Assembly: GCA_038380795.1 (NCBI GenBank)
Contig: CM076266.1
Coordinates: 35,663,925-35,727,924 of the forward strand
Source of the DNA: Pyrocephalus nanus
Lineage: Eukaryota > Chordata > Aves > Passeriformes > Tyrannidae
Reading direction: 5' to 3'
Length of the DNA: 64,000 nucleotides
Both the position numbers and the translations under genes were made by a program. How positions within the stretch are numbered: position 1 is the first letter of the stretch; each line of letters starts with the position of its first letter. The notes under the pieces are model-generated. The model saw only the letters and a program-made list of their open reading frames with translations, ran no database searches and was not told the DNA's origin. Shown here piece by piece: positions 13,257 through 23,700 of the stretch.

Positions 13257-14842
13257 TAGAAAATTTAAACCATATTTTTAACGCTGCAAGATGGAAAAAA
13301 GAGTGCCCTAAACAACTGGTACTATTCCATGTATCTTTTACTCATTTCATATAGTGAGTGTCCTTTTTAGGAGCCATAAAAATCTTAACAGTTGTGCTGC
13401 TGTAGGGCTTACACTTAATTGTTGCAAAAAACAAGTGGGAGTCAGTGTAATGCTGGTGCTCTTGCCCTCAAACTCCTTTAGGCACTAAATTAGAGTTCTC
13501 TGAAATAGGGCATGGATCAGAACTACCATGTTCTCCTTACTAGGGGAACAGTCATTTTCAGAATAAACAAAAGCCAATGTGTGTTTTCTCACCTGTCCTG
13601 GGTATATTCTTTTATTAACTAAATTCTGAAAATACAAAAGTCAAAGTGAAAACGAACAGACTCTTTTACTTTTTTTTTTTTTTGTAACCTTACTCCTAAT
13701 TTCCACCCATACTTTACGTGCACACAAGCAACAGTTTCACAGCTGTTCTGATCAAGCTCAACAAGTCTTCTAAATCAAGAACTGAAGAGCTGGGCACATT
13801 CTTAATTATGTTCTAGGCTAGTGAAAGGACAGTATAAAATAATTATTGGCACAGCACATTAGTGTTTAAGAACAACAGCTTTAAGGTTTAGGGTCATTTT
13901 CAGAAAAAAAAAAAAAAGCATAAAGTTTTATGTGGAAAGGGAGTGAGGAAAAAAGCTAACTGCAGAGGAAGAAATATTACTGAAGCACCTGGTCGGCAGA
14001 CCAAAAATAAAAAAGCTGTCTGAGGTAAAGTTATTCAAACTCTCAATTTGCTACTCTTCTCTTCTCAGTTTTGGAGATCAGGTAAGTTCTCTATCCTCTC
14101 TCCCACCTGCCTTCAGTGCTGTTTCCTTCCTTCTCCACCTTCTTGCTTTGCTTCTTTTTTTGCTTTGCAAGGTTTAGCTCCTTCCCTTTATGGAGTGTCA
14201 GCAGCTAGAGAGGAGACCTGTCACACTGCAGAGGAAGGCTGCGCTCAGAGATAGCTGTGCTGCTCTGCAGGGAGTAGGGGCAGCAGGGGAAGTCTACTAG
14301 AACCTGCACATCTTTCCTGTCACATTCAAACTATTTTGTAGTATTTTTAAACAAGTGGGCAAGGGAAAGAATTCTTTAAAATTGCTCTTTCAGTGAGCAT
14401 CACTGGTTACCAAGCGCTGAGCACATATTACCATAAGGGGTAAAGGTTCTTTTAATCATAGGCACTTTTTTATTTTATGGAAGCACAGCTGTGACAGCCT
14501 CATGCATGTATATCCAAGCAGGTCTGGAAAGCAGTCAGGCTGCACTTTCAGCAGTGTACCTAAAGACGCTATTAGCCTCATAACAAGTTTCAAGAATAAA
14601 AATTGAATTGCACAACTTAAATACAAAAAGACTAACCTTTTTCAACATTATTTTTATTTAAAGAATTGTCACTTTCAGCAGAGGAACAGATTTTGCTTAA
14701 ATTTTAAAAAAAAAAAAAAAATCAAACAAAATTTCCCAAACTTATCATTTCTAAGTAAAGATAGGACCATCTGCCCACTTACACCAGCTGGGTGTCTGGC
14801 CATGAATGTCTGATATTTCATGCCAAAATAAGTAGTTATCAA

Positions 14843-14886
14843 TGGTTTATTATTTATTTATTTACTTACTTAAAAAAAAAAAAAAA
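14843..14886. repeat. (TTTA)n tetramers followed by a 15-base A run
   Basis: About four TTTA-like units degrade into TTAC units and then a run of 15 A (14,872..14,886). Simple-sequence slippage. Confidence 0.8.
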
Positions 14887-15633
14887 TCTATTCAGTCACT
14901 TAGCTTGCATAGATCACAATCCCACTTTTTTCCCCTGATGTAATTTTTAATGCCCCTGAAGAACAGGGTTGCTGTGCTGGTCCACCGTTCGAAGTCTAAT
15001 GAAATTCCACCACCACTTCCAGCAGAACTCTGAACAAATGCTACCCTGGGAATCAGACTGTAGTTTTCAAAAAGAACACAAATGTTCATTTATCAAAATA
15101 ATAATATCAACTGCTATTTGAGTGCTTTTTTTATATATCATATTTAAGTGGCTAATCAGAAGTAATAGCTTATTATTAAATACAAATGGTTTCTTATTTA
15201 CATAAATCAGGCTTGTCTTACTTCTTTTGCCAGTTTTGGCTTCCTTGCTAGCCATCACAGACTGTATTGGCAACCACAGTACCTTCACTGGTCTTGCCAG
15301 CTTAAGTGGAAATAAATCTGATCTTTATTTTTAAATTGCAGTTTAATACTGCTGAAGTACACAAGACTGATTAGAAAATTTGGGGGGGTTATTCCCATTT
15401 TTTCTCAGGCCAGCCTTTCCTACACACCTTGGAGTTTCACAGCTGAGTTCTATTGTCCTGTTCACCAATTGATATTTGATTTCATTGCTGCTGTTCCTTG
15501 GCACATTGGTGGTACACAGTCATTGGAATTGTAAAATTAAAGATTTCATCCCTTGCCAATGCAGAATTGTTATTTACTTAGTTTGGGGTATACTTTAATT
15601 TTGACTCATTTGGGGACTTTTTCCAGTACACCA

Positions 15634-15830
15634 AGGGTTTGCTTAAAACAGGGACACTCAGGAAAGTTAATCCAAAGTAATTAAAACAGTGAATTTAAAG
15701 TGGATTAGTTAAACCACATTAAACCCCAGTCCACACTGGGGTTTAATATGGTTTAACTAATCCACTTTAAATTCATACCTTTAGTTAATTTGGATTAATT
15801 TTCCTGAGTGTCTCTGTTTAGACAAGCCCT
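15634..15830. mobile_element. Palindromic MITE-like DNA transposon remnant
   Basis: The left arm (15,634..15,730) and right arm (15,735..15,830) are reverse complements over about 96 bases with roughly 85 to 90 % identity by eye, separated by a 4-base loop. The termini read AGGGTTTGCTTAAAACAG on the left and, on the reversed right arm, AGGGCTTGTCTAAACAG. A whole-element palindrome of this size with no coding capacity is typical of an old non-autonomous cut-and-paste transposon. I recall similar GGGCTTGTCTACAC-like termini from sauropsid genomes but cannot name the family with certainty. No clear target duplication is visible. A transcript of either strand would fold into a long hairpin. Confidence 0.8.
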
Positions 15831-15831
15831 A

Positions 15832-15990
15832 AAGCCCCAATCCTGTAAACAATTTATGCACACAAGTATTTGTATGTGATGCACTTAATTAGCCTCGATT
15901 CAGGAAAGCACTTAAGCTCTGCTGAAATCAATGGAACTTAAGTGTCAATGGATGGTTTTGCCTGAATTGGGACCAAAGGCACCATGTTGC
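15832..15990. mobile_element. Probable ancient palindromic repeat remnant
   Basis: A second, more decayed inverted arrangement adjoins the MITE. The left part contains CGATTCAGGAAAGCACTTAA (from about 15,896) and the right part ends in TTTTGCCTGAATTGGGA (to about 15,972), whose reverse complement matches the left terminus imperfectly. The central CTGAAATCAATGGAACTTAA resembles a segment of old sauropsid interspersed repeats that I recall. Subfamily and exact ends are uncertain. Confidence 0.45.
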
Positions 15991-18900
15991 CCTGGACACT
16001 CATATTCAAAGGAATCATGGTGTATTCTTGCATACTCTTAGAATGAACTTTTCCTGATATCCACCTTATTTCCTTATTGCCCTTCTGCATTAAATCTGTG
16101 TATAGTCTTGCTCTGCTCTAACCAGTTTCTCCATCTCTCTCATGCACTGGTCTGGCAGCTGTGTGGTACATCACATTATGCTGATACGACTCTCTGCTGA
16201 TGCACTGTGTGTTTCAGGATCAGGAGGTTGGTTTATTTACATCTTTCAGAGCAAGTCTCACATGTGCCAAATTTTAGTTGAGCTAGTCTGGAGTAAATGG
16301 TTCCTTTTATTCTTTCCAATAGTAGTTCATCAGTCTTTATTCCTCTTGCTCACTCCACTCCCCTTGATTCCTTTAAAATTTTTCAGAACACATTAAGTGG
16401 TGCCTTTTTGTCAAACTCATGTGAATTTCATATGTTTAACATCACTGTCAGGATGTCAAGCTATGTATTTTAGTAAGAAAGCATGAGATGCTTGGTTCTC
16501 TACCGGAAGAAGACATACTATTTTGTGTTAGGTATTTGTGAAGTGTAATTAATGACAGGAGAATTATACGGAGTCCTATCACTTGACATATAGGTTCATG
16601 GAGAACTTACCTAAACTCCACTAAAAAGAAGGATTTAAAAATTATTTAAGACTCATTTAAGTTATGGTATAAACATCTATGGCCAAATTGTATTATAATT
16701 CAGAAGCAAAGTGGGGTTTCTTTTAACTTCTTTAGCACAAGAAGGCTTAGGTGGAGAATGAAAATGATAGAACAAAACTTGTTACTATTTTTTTTCCTTA
16801 CAATTGGTAAATATTTTTAAATAATGTACAAAAGCAGAACTTGAGAGTAATTAAGTGAATAGTGGTGTCAAGCAGACTTTATTCTTAATGGATGTGTATA
16901 GAATACATCTCATTATAGAGTCTAGAAATGACAGAAGTACTCCACAAGTACTTCTCAGTTTCTCTGTGGGGATTCAGTTGATAATGTAGCTTCATTTAAC
17001 TCATGGGAGAAGCTGTAGTCGTAACAACTTTCCCAAGATCTTTTTTAAGATTTCTAATATTCCAAAATTTCCTAGATTACAGATCAAATATGAAATCCAA
17101 ACAAGACACTTTTACAACTCGAAATACAACTAAGGTGTGTATATATATTTCTATAAATATATTTGTATATGCACACAATCATGCATGCATATGCATTCAA
17201 TAAAATGCTTTGTATATAATTCACATTAATATATATTAAAAATCCGTGGGAGTTTTTATGTTCTGTTTGTATGCATGAGTTAAGTGAGCCAAAAAGTCAG
17301 GACTTTTTGCTTTATATTTGATTCAATATATGATATCCCGTTAACCAGTTCATATGCAGATAATATGCTTTACTCCACAGCTGATAATCAAAGTGGATGT
17401 CTCCTTCCCCTCCCAAGGACTGGAAACTAGAATGCTAGCAAGCAACATGTGCATTTCTTGCTACGGATGCCACCTCCATGTTTATAAAACTTAGCTACAT
17501 TACAGACTAGACCATTTAAATGAACAATGCTACTAATAATGTAATTAAATATAAACCAAGACTTTTCACAATTGCAATGCTGAACTAACTAAAATTTAAA
17601 AAATATTTCTAGCCCTAAGAATATTTCAGTCAATACCTAATACAAGAAAGACTATTTTCTTCACCTATACAAAGCTTACACACTCCGAATTGCCACTCTG
17701 CAGTAGGACATATTGTGAACATAAACTGAGACAGTCTAAGCAGTTTGATATTAACCCCCCATAATCTTGCAAATACAGAAATTAATAATTCTTGGAATTT
17801 ATTTTTCCTTTTATTGGTGCATAAGTAAAGGGATTAATCTCCTTACAATGTTTTAATTTTGGGGTGGAACTTCCATTCATGCTTAAATTGGCATCTAACT
17901 GTTATGATGAGCCTAACAATTGATTGCCAATGAAACAAGAATAAACTACTTTTGGCAGATTCTGCTGTTGTTTTTCCTGCTGGCTTTTGTTCCAGCTTTT
18001 ATTTTCCATGGGAAAATTTTCATATTGAGAATACTGAGAGGGCCAAATCTTTTAAGACATCCCCTAAGTGCACACACAATTAGATGTCCTATGCTCATAT
18101 AATTACTCCAGTAGTTATTTAGACAACTCACAATTGCCTGACTTGCGTACACAGTGGGAGTATCTGCCAAAGGCAGGTGCATATTTCTTTTTTTTTTTTT
18201 TTTAAACAGTAGCACAAATCTACAGGCTTATAGAGAAAATGTTTTGATACTTTCAACACAATTTTTACTTAGTGAGTCCCATCTATACACATATACCTTC
18301 AACATGTGCTGTAATTCTTCACATTGCCATTTCATCTCTCAAGCACATGTACTTTTGCGTATCTTATCTAAATGTATTCCAAAAGCAGAAAATAGGCATT
18401 TCCATGTCTTTACAGTGGATGGGTCACTGTGATATACACAGACTGACTGTAGATGGCTGTATTATTTCTAATTCTAATGCTGTGCCCTGTATCAAACGAA
18501 ATCGTAATTTCATCACTGAGCTGTTCCAAGTATTCAAAACAGGGTATAAGCAGACAAGAAATATATACTTGACTGCTTGGCTTTTTTTAACATCAAAATT
18601 TGCTCTAACACAATATATGTAAGGAGAGAAAACCAGAAAATAATTATTGCAAACAGAAAATGAAACGATGTGTTTGAAATTAATGGATATATGGTCATGA
18701 AAGGAGTCTTCATTTGTTTTCTGTACTGAGCAGTTTAAATCTATCAACAACTTTACTTTAAATGGCTCTTTCTACTTTAAACAATTTGATGTAGCAAGAA
18801 ATGTAAATGCGTTGCTGTAAAACACTATCATAAGCGGGCCCGAACCTACTTTGGTCTTTTTTTTCTTAATCAAACATCTGGGAATCAAAAACATCTGTAG

Positions 18901-19611
18901 ACTGACATGGACTTAAGACTTCTTCTCTAAGTGTCTTTGGTAAAACCACATAGATGGGCTGATTATCTTGCCCTGAAATTGCCCAAAAAGCAAAAATTTC
19001 TTTTATGGGAATCAGGTGAATTTTAAGAAATGTCTTTAGAGACTACATATCATTCATTCATCATGTAATTATTACTACACTTACAAAGTTTTACTTTCGT
19101 TTCACATTTCTAAGTATATCTCAGATTGATCATCTTTTCTCCTATGTTGCCCTGAAGCATAATCTAATAGCCAAAAGAACCAGTTTTAGGGTCATTTTTT
19201 TGAGACTCAGGTTTAAATAGTAATTTTGCTTCACCTAACATGGATGATGGAGTATGTCTCTAGTCTTGTACCTGAGTCCCAAAAGGTTGGATACCTAGTG
19301 CACCCTCACACATCATTAGAAACTGCACAGTGGTCACAAAGAGCAACCTAGGCACTTTACACCACCTTCAAACTGTTGCATCAAGATATCTCGTGCAGGT
19401 TTTTTGCAAGTGAACTCTTCAATACTAAGTAGTCCTCTGTTCACATTCTTTCAGTATTTTTAAGGGCCAACGCCAAGCAAATGGCAGGTTTACTGGATTT
19501 CCCAAAACTTAAAGAAGTGATCTTTTGATTAAACTGATCTCAATCGCCTGCCAGCGATCCAAGCCTGCCTTAAATCAGGGGATTTAATGACCCCACTGCT
19601 GAGGCAGACCA
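15991..19611. other. AT-rich upstream flank of the CpG island, no gene recognised
   Basis: No coding frame with recognisable motifs. It includes an AT-alternating low-complexity stretch at about 17,136..17,245 and a 16-base poly(T) at 18,188..18,203. GC content rises only in the last few dozen bases before the island. No CR1 or LTR was seen. Confidence 0.5.
17136..17245. repeat. AT-rich alternating low-complexity stretch
   Basis: Short TATATA and ATATAT blocks are mixed with ATGCATGCATATGCAT-type alternating purine-pyrimidine sequence. Low complexity, no unit repeated more than a few times. Confidence 0.6.
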
Positions 19612-19992
19612 GTGACCCCGGGCGGGCAGCACCACCTCCGGTCTGAACCCAGCCAGCCGAATCCGATGTTTCCGATTCACTTTAAATCACACTTAAATAA
19701 TTTTAAGCCTCTCACTCTTTCCCCCTCCCCTCCCCCCCTTTCCCCCCCCCCGCATTGCGTGACTGGCAACGATACTCTGCGCACGCTTTATGTAAAAACA
19801 AGCCCGAAAGCTCCCGAAGAGATGCAGACCCTCCCGATCTCAAGACCCGGCGCCCTTCTGCTGCTGCACGCCATGGGTGGCGAGAAGCGGCCGCCGGCCG
19901 AGCCACGCCACCTCCCGCTACCAGGGGAACCCCATCCTCGCCCTTCCCCTTCCCCCGGCACGCCGGGCGCCCCGCAGTCCCAGCGGTCGCAG

Positions 19993-20135
19993 GGAGCGGG
20001 GACAGGGAGCCGGGTGCGCGCACAGGGTGCACGGAGCGGCCACAAGGAGCGGGCCCAGGAAGCAGGCACAGGGAACCGGAGCGAGCACAAGGAGCCGGGA
20101 GCGGGCAGCGGGAGCACGGAGCAGGCGCCGGGTCC
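19993..20135. repeat. Degenerate GGAGC-based minisatellite in the CpG island
   Basis: The core GGAGC followed by G, C or A-rich spacers and CACA(A)GG recurs about eight times at irregular 13 to 20 base spacing. All three forward frames stay open here because stop triplets cannot easily form, which explains the apparent Gly/Ala/Arg/Ser-rich proteins. Confidence 0.6.
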
Positions 20136-20296
20136 GAGCGCCTGCGCGGCGGGAGCGGGGCGGCGCCACGGCGCGTCCCCGCGGGCGGGCAGGGAGCCCT
20201 TCCCCTTCCCTTCCCTGCCCCGGGCCTCCCCCACCGCCTCCCCCTGCCCCGCGTCTCTCGCAGGGCGCCGGGCCGGCGCGGGGGTCTGTGCGCCGC

Positions 20297-20370
20297 GGCG
20301 CAGGGAGGGAGGGAGGGAAGGAAGGAAGGAAGGAGGGAGGCGGGGAGGGAGAGAGAGAGAGAGAGAGGCT
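20297..20370. repeat. Purine tract (GGGA)n(GGAA)n(GA)n
   Basis: Tandem GGGA, then GGAA, then GGGA and finally a GA dinucleotide block lie directly upstream of the candidate exon-1 donor. Such homopurine tracts are common in bird and mammal 5' exons and can adopt triplex structures. Confidence 0.9.
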
Positions 20371-20411
20371 GAGCCAGATCTTCATGCCACTGCAGGCAGC
20401 AGCAGCAGCAG
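20371..20411 (+). other. 3' part of candidate first exon, ending in CAG|GTAAAA
   Basis: After the purine tract the sequence leads to a GCA/CAG-repeat end and the donor CAG|GTAAAA, with the last exon base at 20,411. An ATG lies at 20,384 in weak context (T at -3). It opens a frame Met-Pro-Leu-Gln followed by five Ala and leaves phase 1 at the donor. The exon's 5' end cannot be set from sequence; it should lie within the island. The competing donor GAG|GTGAGA ends an exon at 20,711 and scores at least as well by eye. I do not recognise a gene from this leader. It is probably untranslated. Confidence 0.5.
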
Positions 20412-20711
20412 GTAAAAACCAGCCCCAGAGCATCTGCTCCCCTTCACCCGCTTGCCCCCCTCCCCGCCGGCCGCCCCGCAGCCACAGTGCGCCGCCCCTC
20501 GCCCCGGGCCCCGCCGGGCCCTGTCCTTGGCCCTGGGTGGCGGCGGCGGGGCCGGGGGGGTGCCGAGGCCTGCGCGCCCCGCTCCCCGCCGCTCCCGGCC
20601 TGTCCTGCCCGCCCCCCGCGGGGCTCCCGCCGCGGCCGCGGCGGCCCGGGGCGTGCCCAGGGCAGGTGCTCCCGGCGGGCAGCTGTGCAGCCAGAGCCTC
20701 GGTGCTGGGAG
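20412..20711 (+). other. Alternative longer end of exon 1, donor GAG|GTGAGA after 20,711
   Basis: If the 20,411 donor is not used, the exon could run to 20,711, where GGGAG|GTGAGAGC is a good donor match. This stretch is GC-rich and lacks an ATG in the frame compatible with the 48,268 exon. A short alternative intron to the acceptor TTTTTTCTTCCAG ending at 20,873 is also conceivable. RNA data would separate these options. Confidence 0.35.
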
Positions 20712-20735
20712 GTGAGAGCAGGGAGGGAGGAGGAA

Positions 20736-23700
20736 GCAGATTTGTCACAAGGTTTTCCCCTTTGGGTTGTTTTTTTTCCTTTCCTTTTTTTTTTTTTTTT
20801 AATTGTTGTTGGTGATTCCGGCGGCAGAAGAGGGAAGTTGAAGGTCTTCGTGTTTATTTTTTTTTTCTTCCAGGCCTTGAAAAGAGAGTTTTTAGGAGCA
20901 GCTTGGTTTCGCTCCAGTGTTCCTGCCCCAGAGCCTCTTTTCTTCCCTGTTCTCACCTGCCTGGCTCAGTTTGTGCTAGCTGTTCAGTTCATTGCCATCA
21001 GTGGTAGATGTTTAACCATCACACGTTTTTCTTTAGGATACAGGAGTTCAAGGGGCGTGCAAGTTTGCATTTTAGTGCAAGGGCTGCAGTTAGCATATTT
21101 TAGCTGTTCGAGAATTTTATACGCTTAGATTGCTATACCATACTCATCAGCAGTTTAGTTTAGCTACCCGTCCTGTGGTATTACACATCCTGGAAGCTTT
21201 ATGGTCTGCTTTTAAGAGACAGTTCCATCGTATTGGCATAGCATTGCTTTGGTGGTATATACATGTGAAAGAGGTAAACGTGTGAAAGAATCATGTTCTG
21301 AAATGTACTAAGAGACAAGAATACATTTCTAGTTATGCCATTCAGCTCCACAGCATCCATTCTCCACTTTACTCTCGGGAATCTTGCTTACCTTCCCTTA
21401 CAAAGCACTCTGAAACTTGGTTAAAAAGCACCACATAAGTCTCGTCATACCAATGAAACTTCATTAAAGTTCTTATTTGTCAGTTCTGTTACTTGTCACA
21501 CACTAATTCAGCTTTTTACAGATAATACTTTCCTATGTGAAACCTGAAGATTCCAAAATATATTCCAATGATGTTGGCCTGTTGTTGCTCTTGAAAAGAT
21601 TTTAAGAATTTGAGGTTCATGCAACATTCCATTAAATTAGTTCTAGATCCCACCTCTCTCTAAATCATCATCCACTGTTATATTTGCAACTCAGAGGCTG
21701 AAATAATACCCTGTAGGATCTAAAACTGTGCAATACGAAAATTACGTTGATTGTGAGGGATAGTGATTTATATTTTTGAAACCAGGTTGGTTTTTTTTAA
21801 AGTTTTGTTAATGTAATAACTAAGCTAACACAGTTGTGATTACCAGTTGTCAGACTTTTGTTTTGTCTCTGACACGTGGCCCATGTTTGGCCCAAATGCT
21901 GTAACTCAAAGAGTCATGTGTATGTATATAAATAGGAGCGATTGCTAAAGTTATTGCAATTAATGTTGTGTTGTAATAGCTTCAGACTGTCAGGTAAACA
22001 CATACACAGCCTCCTCCAAATAAGCTGGTGAATTTCTAAACTTTTTTGTGTATTTTCTGATTTGAAATTGGTAACTTGGCTATTGAGCCAACAACAGGAG
22101 CTTACTCTTGTATGCCTTGTGAAGCCATATAGTGAATTTCAGTGCATAGCAAAATATGAGACCACAAGGAATTGCTACATTTATATGTAACTGCTTACTG
22201 GGAACGTGTGCATTTTTTTTCCCCTTCTAGATTTTATAATGGTTTTATAATTTAGGTACTTCAGATATGGTTAACTCCTGTGAAAACTGAACATTTCAAA
22301 AGATATTAATGGCATTCTTTTATTAATGAGATGAAAACAAGAGTCTGTTCTCTAGCTTTGTGGATGGGAAGGCAACTAAATAAGGCTTGTACTGGTAGCT
22401 TTGTTCAACAGTTAATTAAAATTATGAGATTTCTGTGTTTAAGCTGCAGTATTAGTATTAGTGAAGCTCACTTGTCACTCAGAAATGGTTTAGAGGTTTT
22501 CTGAAAGTATTGTGCCACCTGCGAGAAGGGCACTTACCTTTGAGAAAAGTAAGTGAAAACATTCCTCTCACATTTTTCTTTCTTTGCATAACAGCGTTGG
22601 CTTTACTGGAATGTTCTTTTCTCTTTTGGTTGCACTTGCGTCTTTTAGACTTTGGTACCTCATATGTACCTTGATGTGCAAGAGAAATGTGATGTGGTGG
22701 AAATGTGTTACACATTCTCTGCCTGCCTATGATTTAACTCTAATATAGAGATCATCTTTGCTGTCTCCGGGTTGTTGTTGCTATTACAACTTCATTTTTC
22801 ACTGGGGAAGGGCTGTGCAAAGAACAGGTTTACACCTGGCCTTGAAAGGAATTCTGTTGATGAAGCCTTAGAAAGTTTACTTTGCGCTCCATCCTTAGGA
22901 GTCTTATCTTAAACTGTTAGGTATGCTGCTGTAATTGACAACAGCTGTTGCTGAGAATCGTGGAGGATAGACAGTTTCTGAGATAATCAGTTGCTAGTCC
23001 ATTCGAGGCTTTGTTGATTAGCGCGTGTAAGAGCATTTTAGATCAGGAGCCAGTGATGTCTGCTGAGTGCAAATGTGATATGTTATCTAAACTGTTTGAC
23101 TTAGACTCTACACTGCTCTGTAGTAAATAAGGTATAGGTTTTGTGTGGTTTTTCTTTCAGCCCAGGAAAGGGCCCAAAGCAGTTCAGTCTGTAGTCTGTA
23201 AACATACAGCTCTTCGGCTGAGTTGTGCTTTCAGAGGAGGAGGATAAACATGATAGGAGTTCCTTGCCTGTGTTTGGTTATTCGGTTAGTGAGGCTTGAA
23301 CTGTGGTTTTGACCCACAAAAGAAGGGGCACAGCTACTACCATATCCATTTTAGGAAGGTTGTTATTGTGGTCTGTGTTTTACTTAAGAATGTTTTTATC
23401 CCTTACCCAAATGTCTTAATTTTTCTGATGTTGCAACTTCTGTGATTAACTATTTTTACAAAAAGAACTTGAAAATGATGCAATTTGATGTCCGCCTATT
23501 ATAATCTGATAATTCCTACTCTTTTTTTATGATGTTAAATAGAAAGGAGCACGATTATTCTAAATCTTATGGGAGTCAATGTATGACAGTCTTTGAGGAG
23601 AAATGGTTGACTGTATTTGTACTCTGACAGTTGAAACAAGCAAGAAGCAAGCTGGAGCAGTTAGTCAAAGTACATCCAGACCTTGGAGGTGAACATTCAA

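Larger units (their letters stand above)
11910..15633. other. Sequence with no recognisable gene
   Basis: No coding frame with recognisable motifs. It contains homopolymer runs (poly(A) of 24 at 13,233..13,256, poly(T) of 14 at 13,670..13,683, poly(A) of 14 at 13,904..13,917 and of 16 at 14,706..14,721). A short acceptor-like/donor-like pair sits at 14,061..14,087. The stretch 14,100..14,300 is somewhat more GC-rich and pyrimidine-rich, without a clear identity. Confidence 0.5.
19612..20735 (+). promoter_or_regulatory. CpG island, probable TATA-less promoter region
   Basis: GC content and CpG frequency jump from the AT-rich background to very high values and fall back just as sharply after about 20,735. 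GC-box cores GGGCGG occur near 19,621 and 20,184. There is a long C tract (19,736..19,751), a run of GGAGCGGG-like units (19,993..20,135), a GGGA/GGAA/GA purine tract (20,306..20,367) and a CGG/GCC-rich block (20,460..20,660). I see no TATA box at a convincing position. Islands of this kind normally mark promoters of widely expressed or developmental genes. The downstream donors face right, and the homopolymer skew to the right is T-rich, so transcription to the right is favoured. A leftward divergent transcript is possible. Confidence 0.85.

Noticed and set aside
20857..20873. Strong acceptor TTTTTTTTTTCTTCCAG soon after the CpG island
   Set aside because: It would give an intron of only 162 bases from the 20,711 donor and no clear donor ends the following exon; kept only as an alternative.
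19612..20956. Long open frames of 200 to 312 codons on both strands in the GC-rich block
   Set aside because: They overlap in several frames on both strands, are Gly/Ala/Arg/Pro/Ser-rich, several lack an ATG start, and follow from the scarcity of stop triplets in CpG-island sequence.
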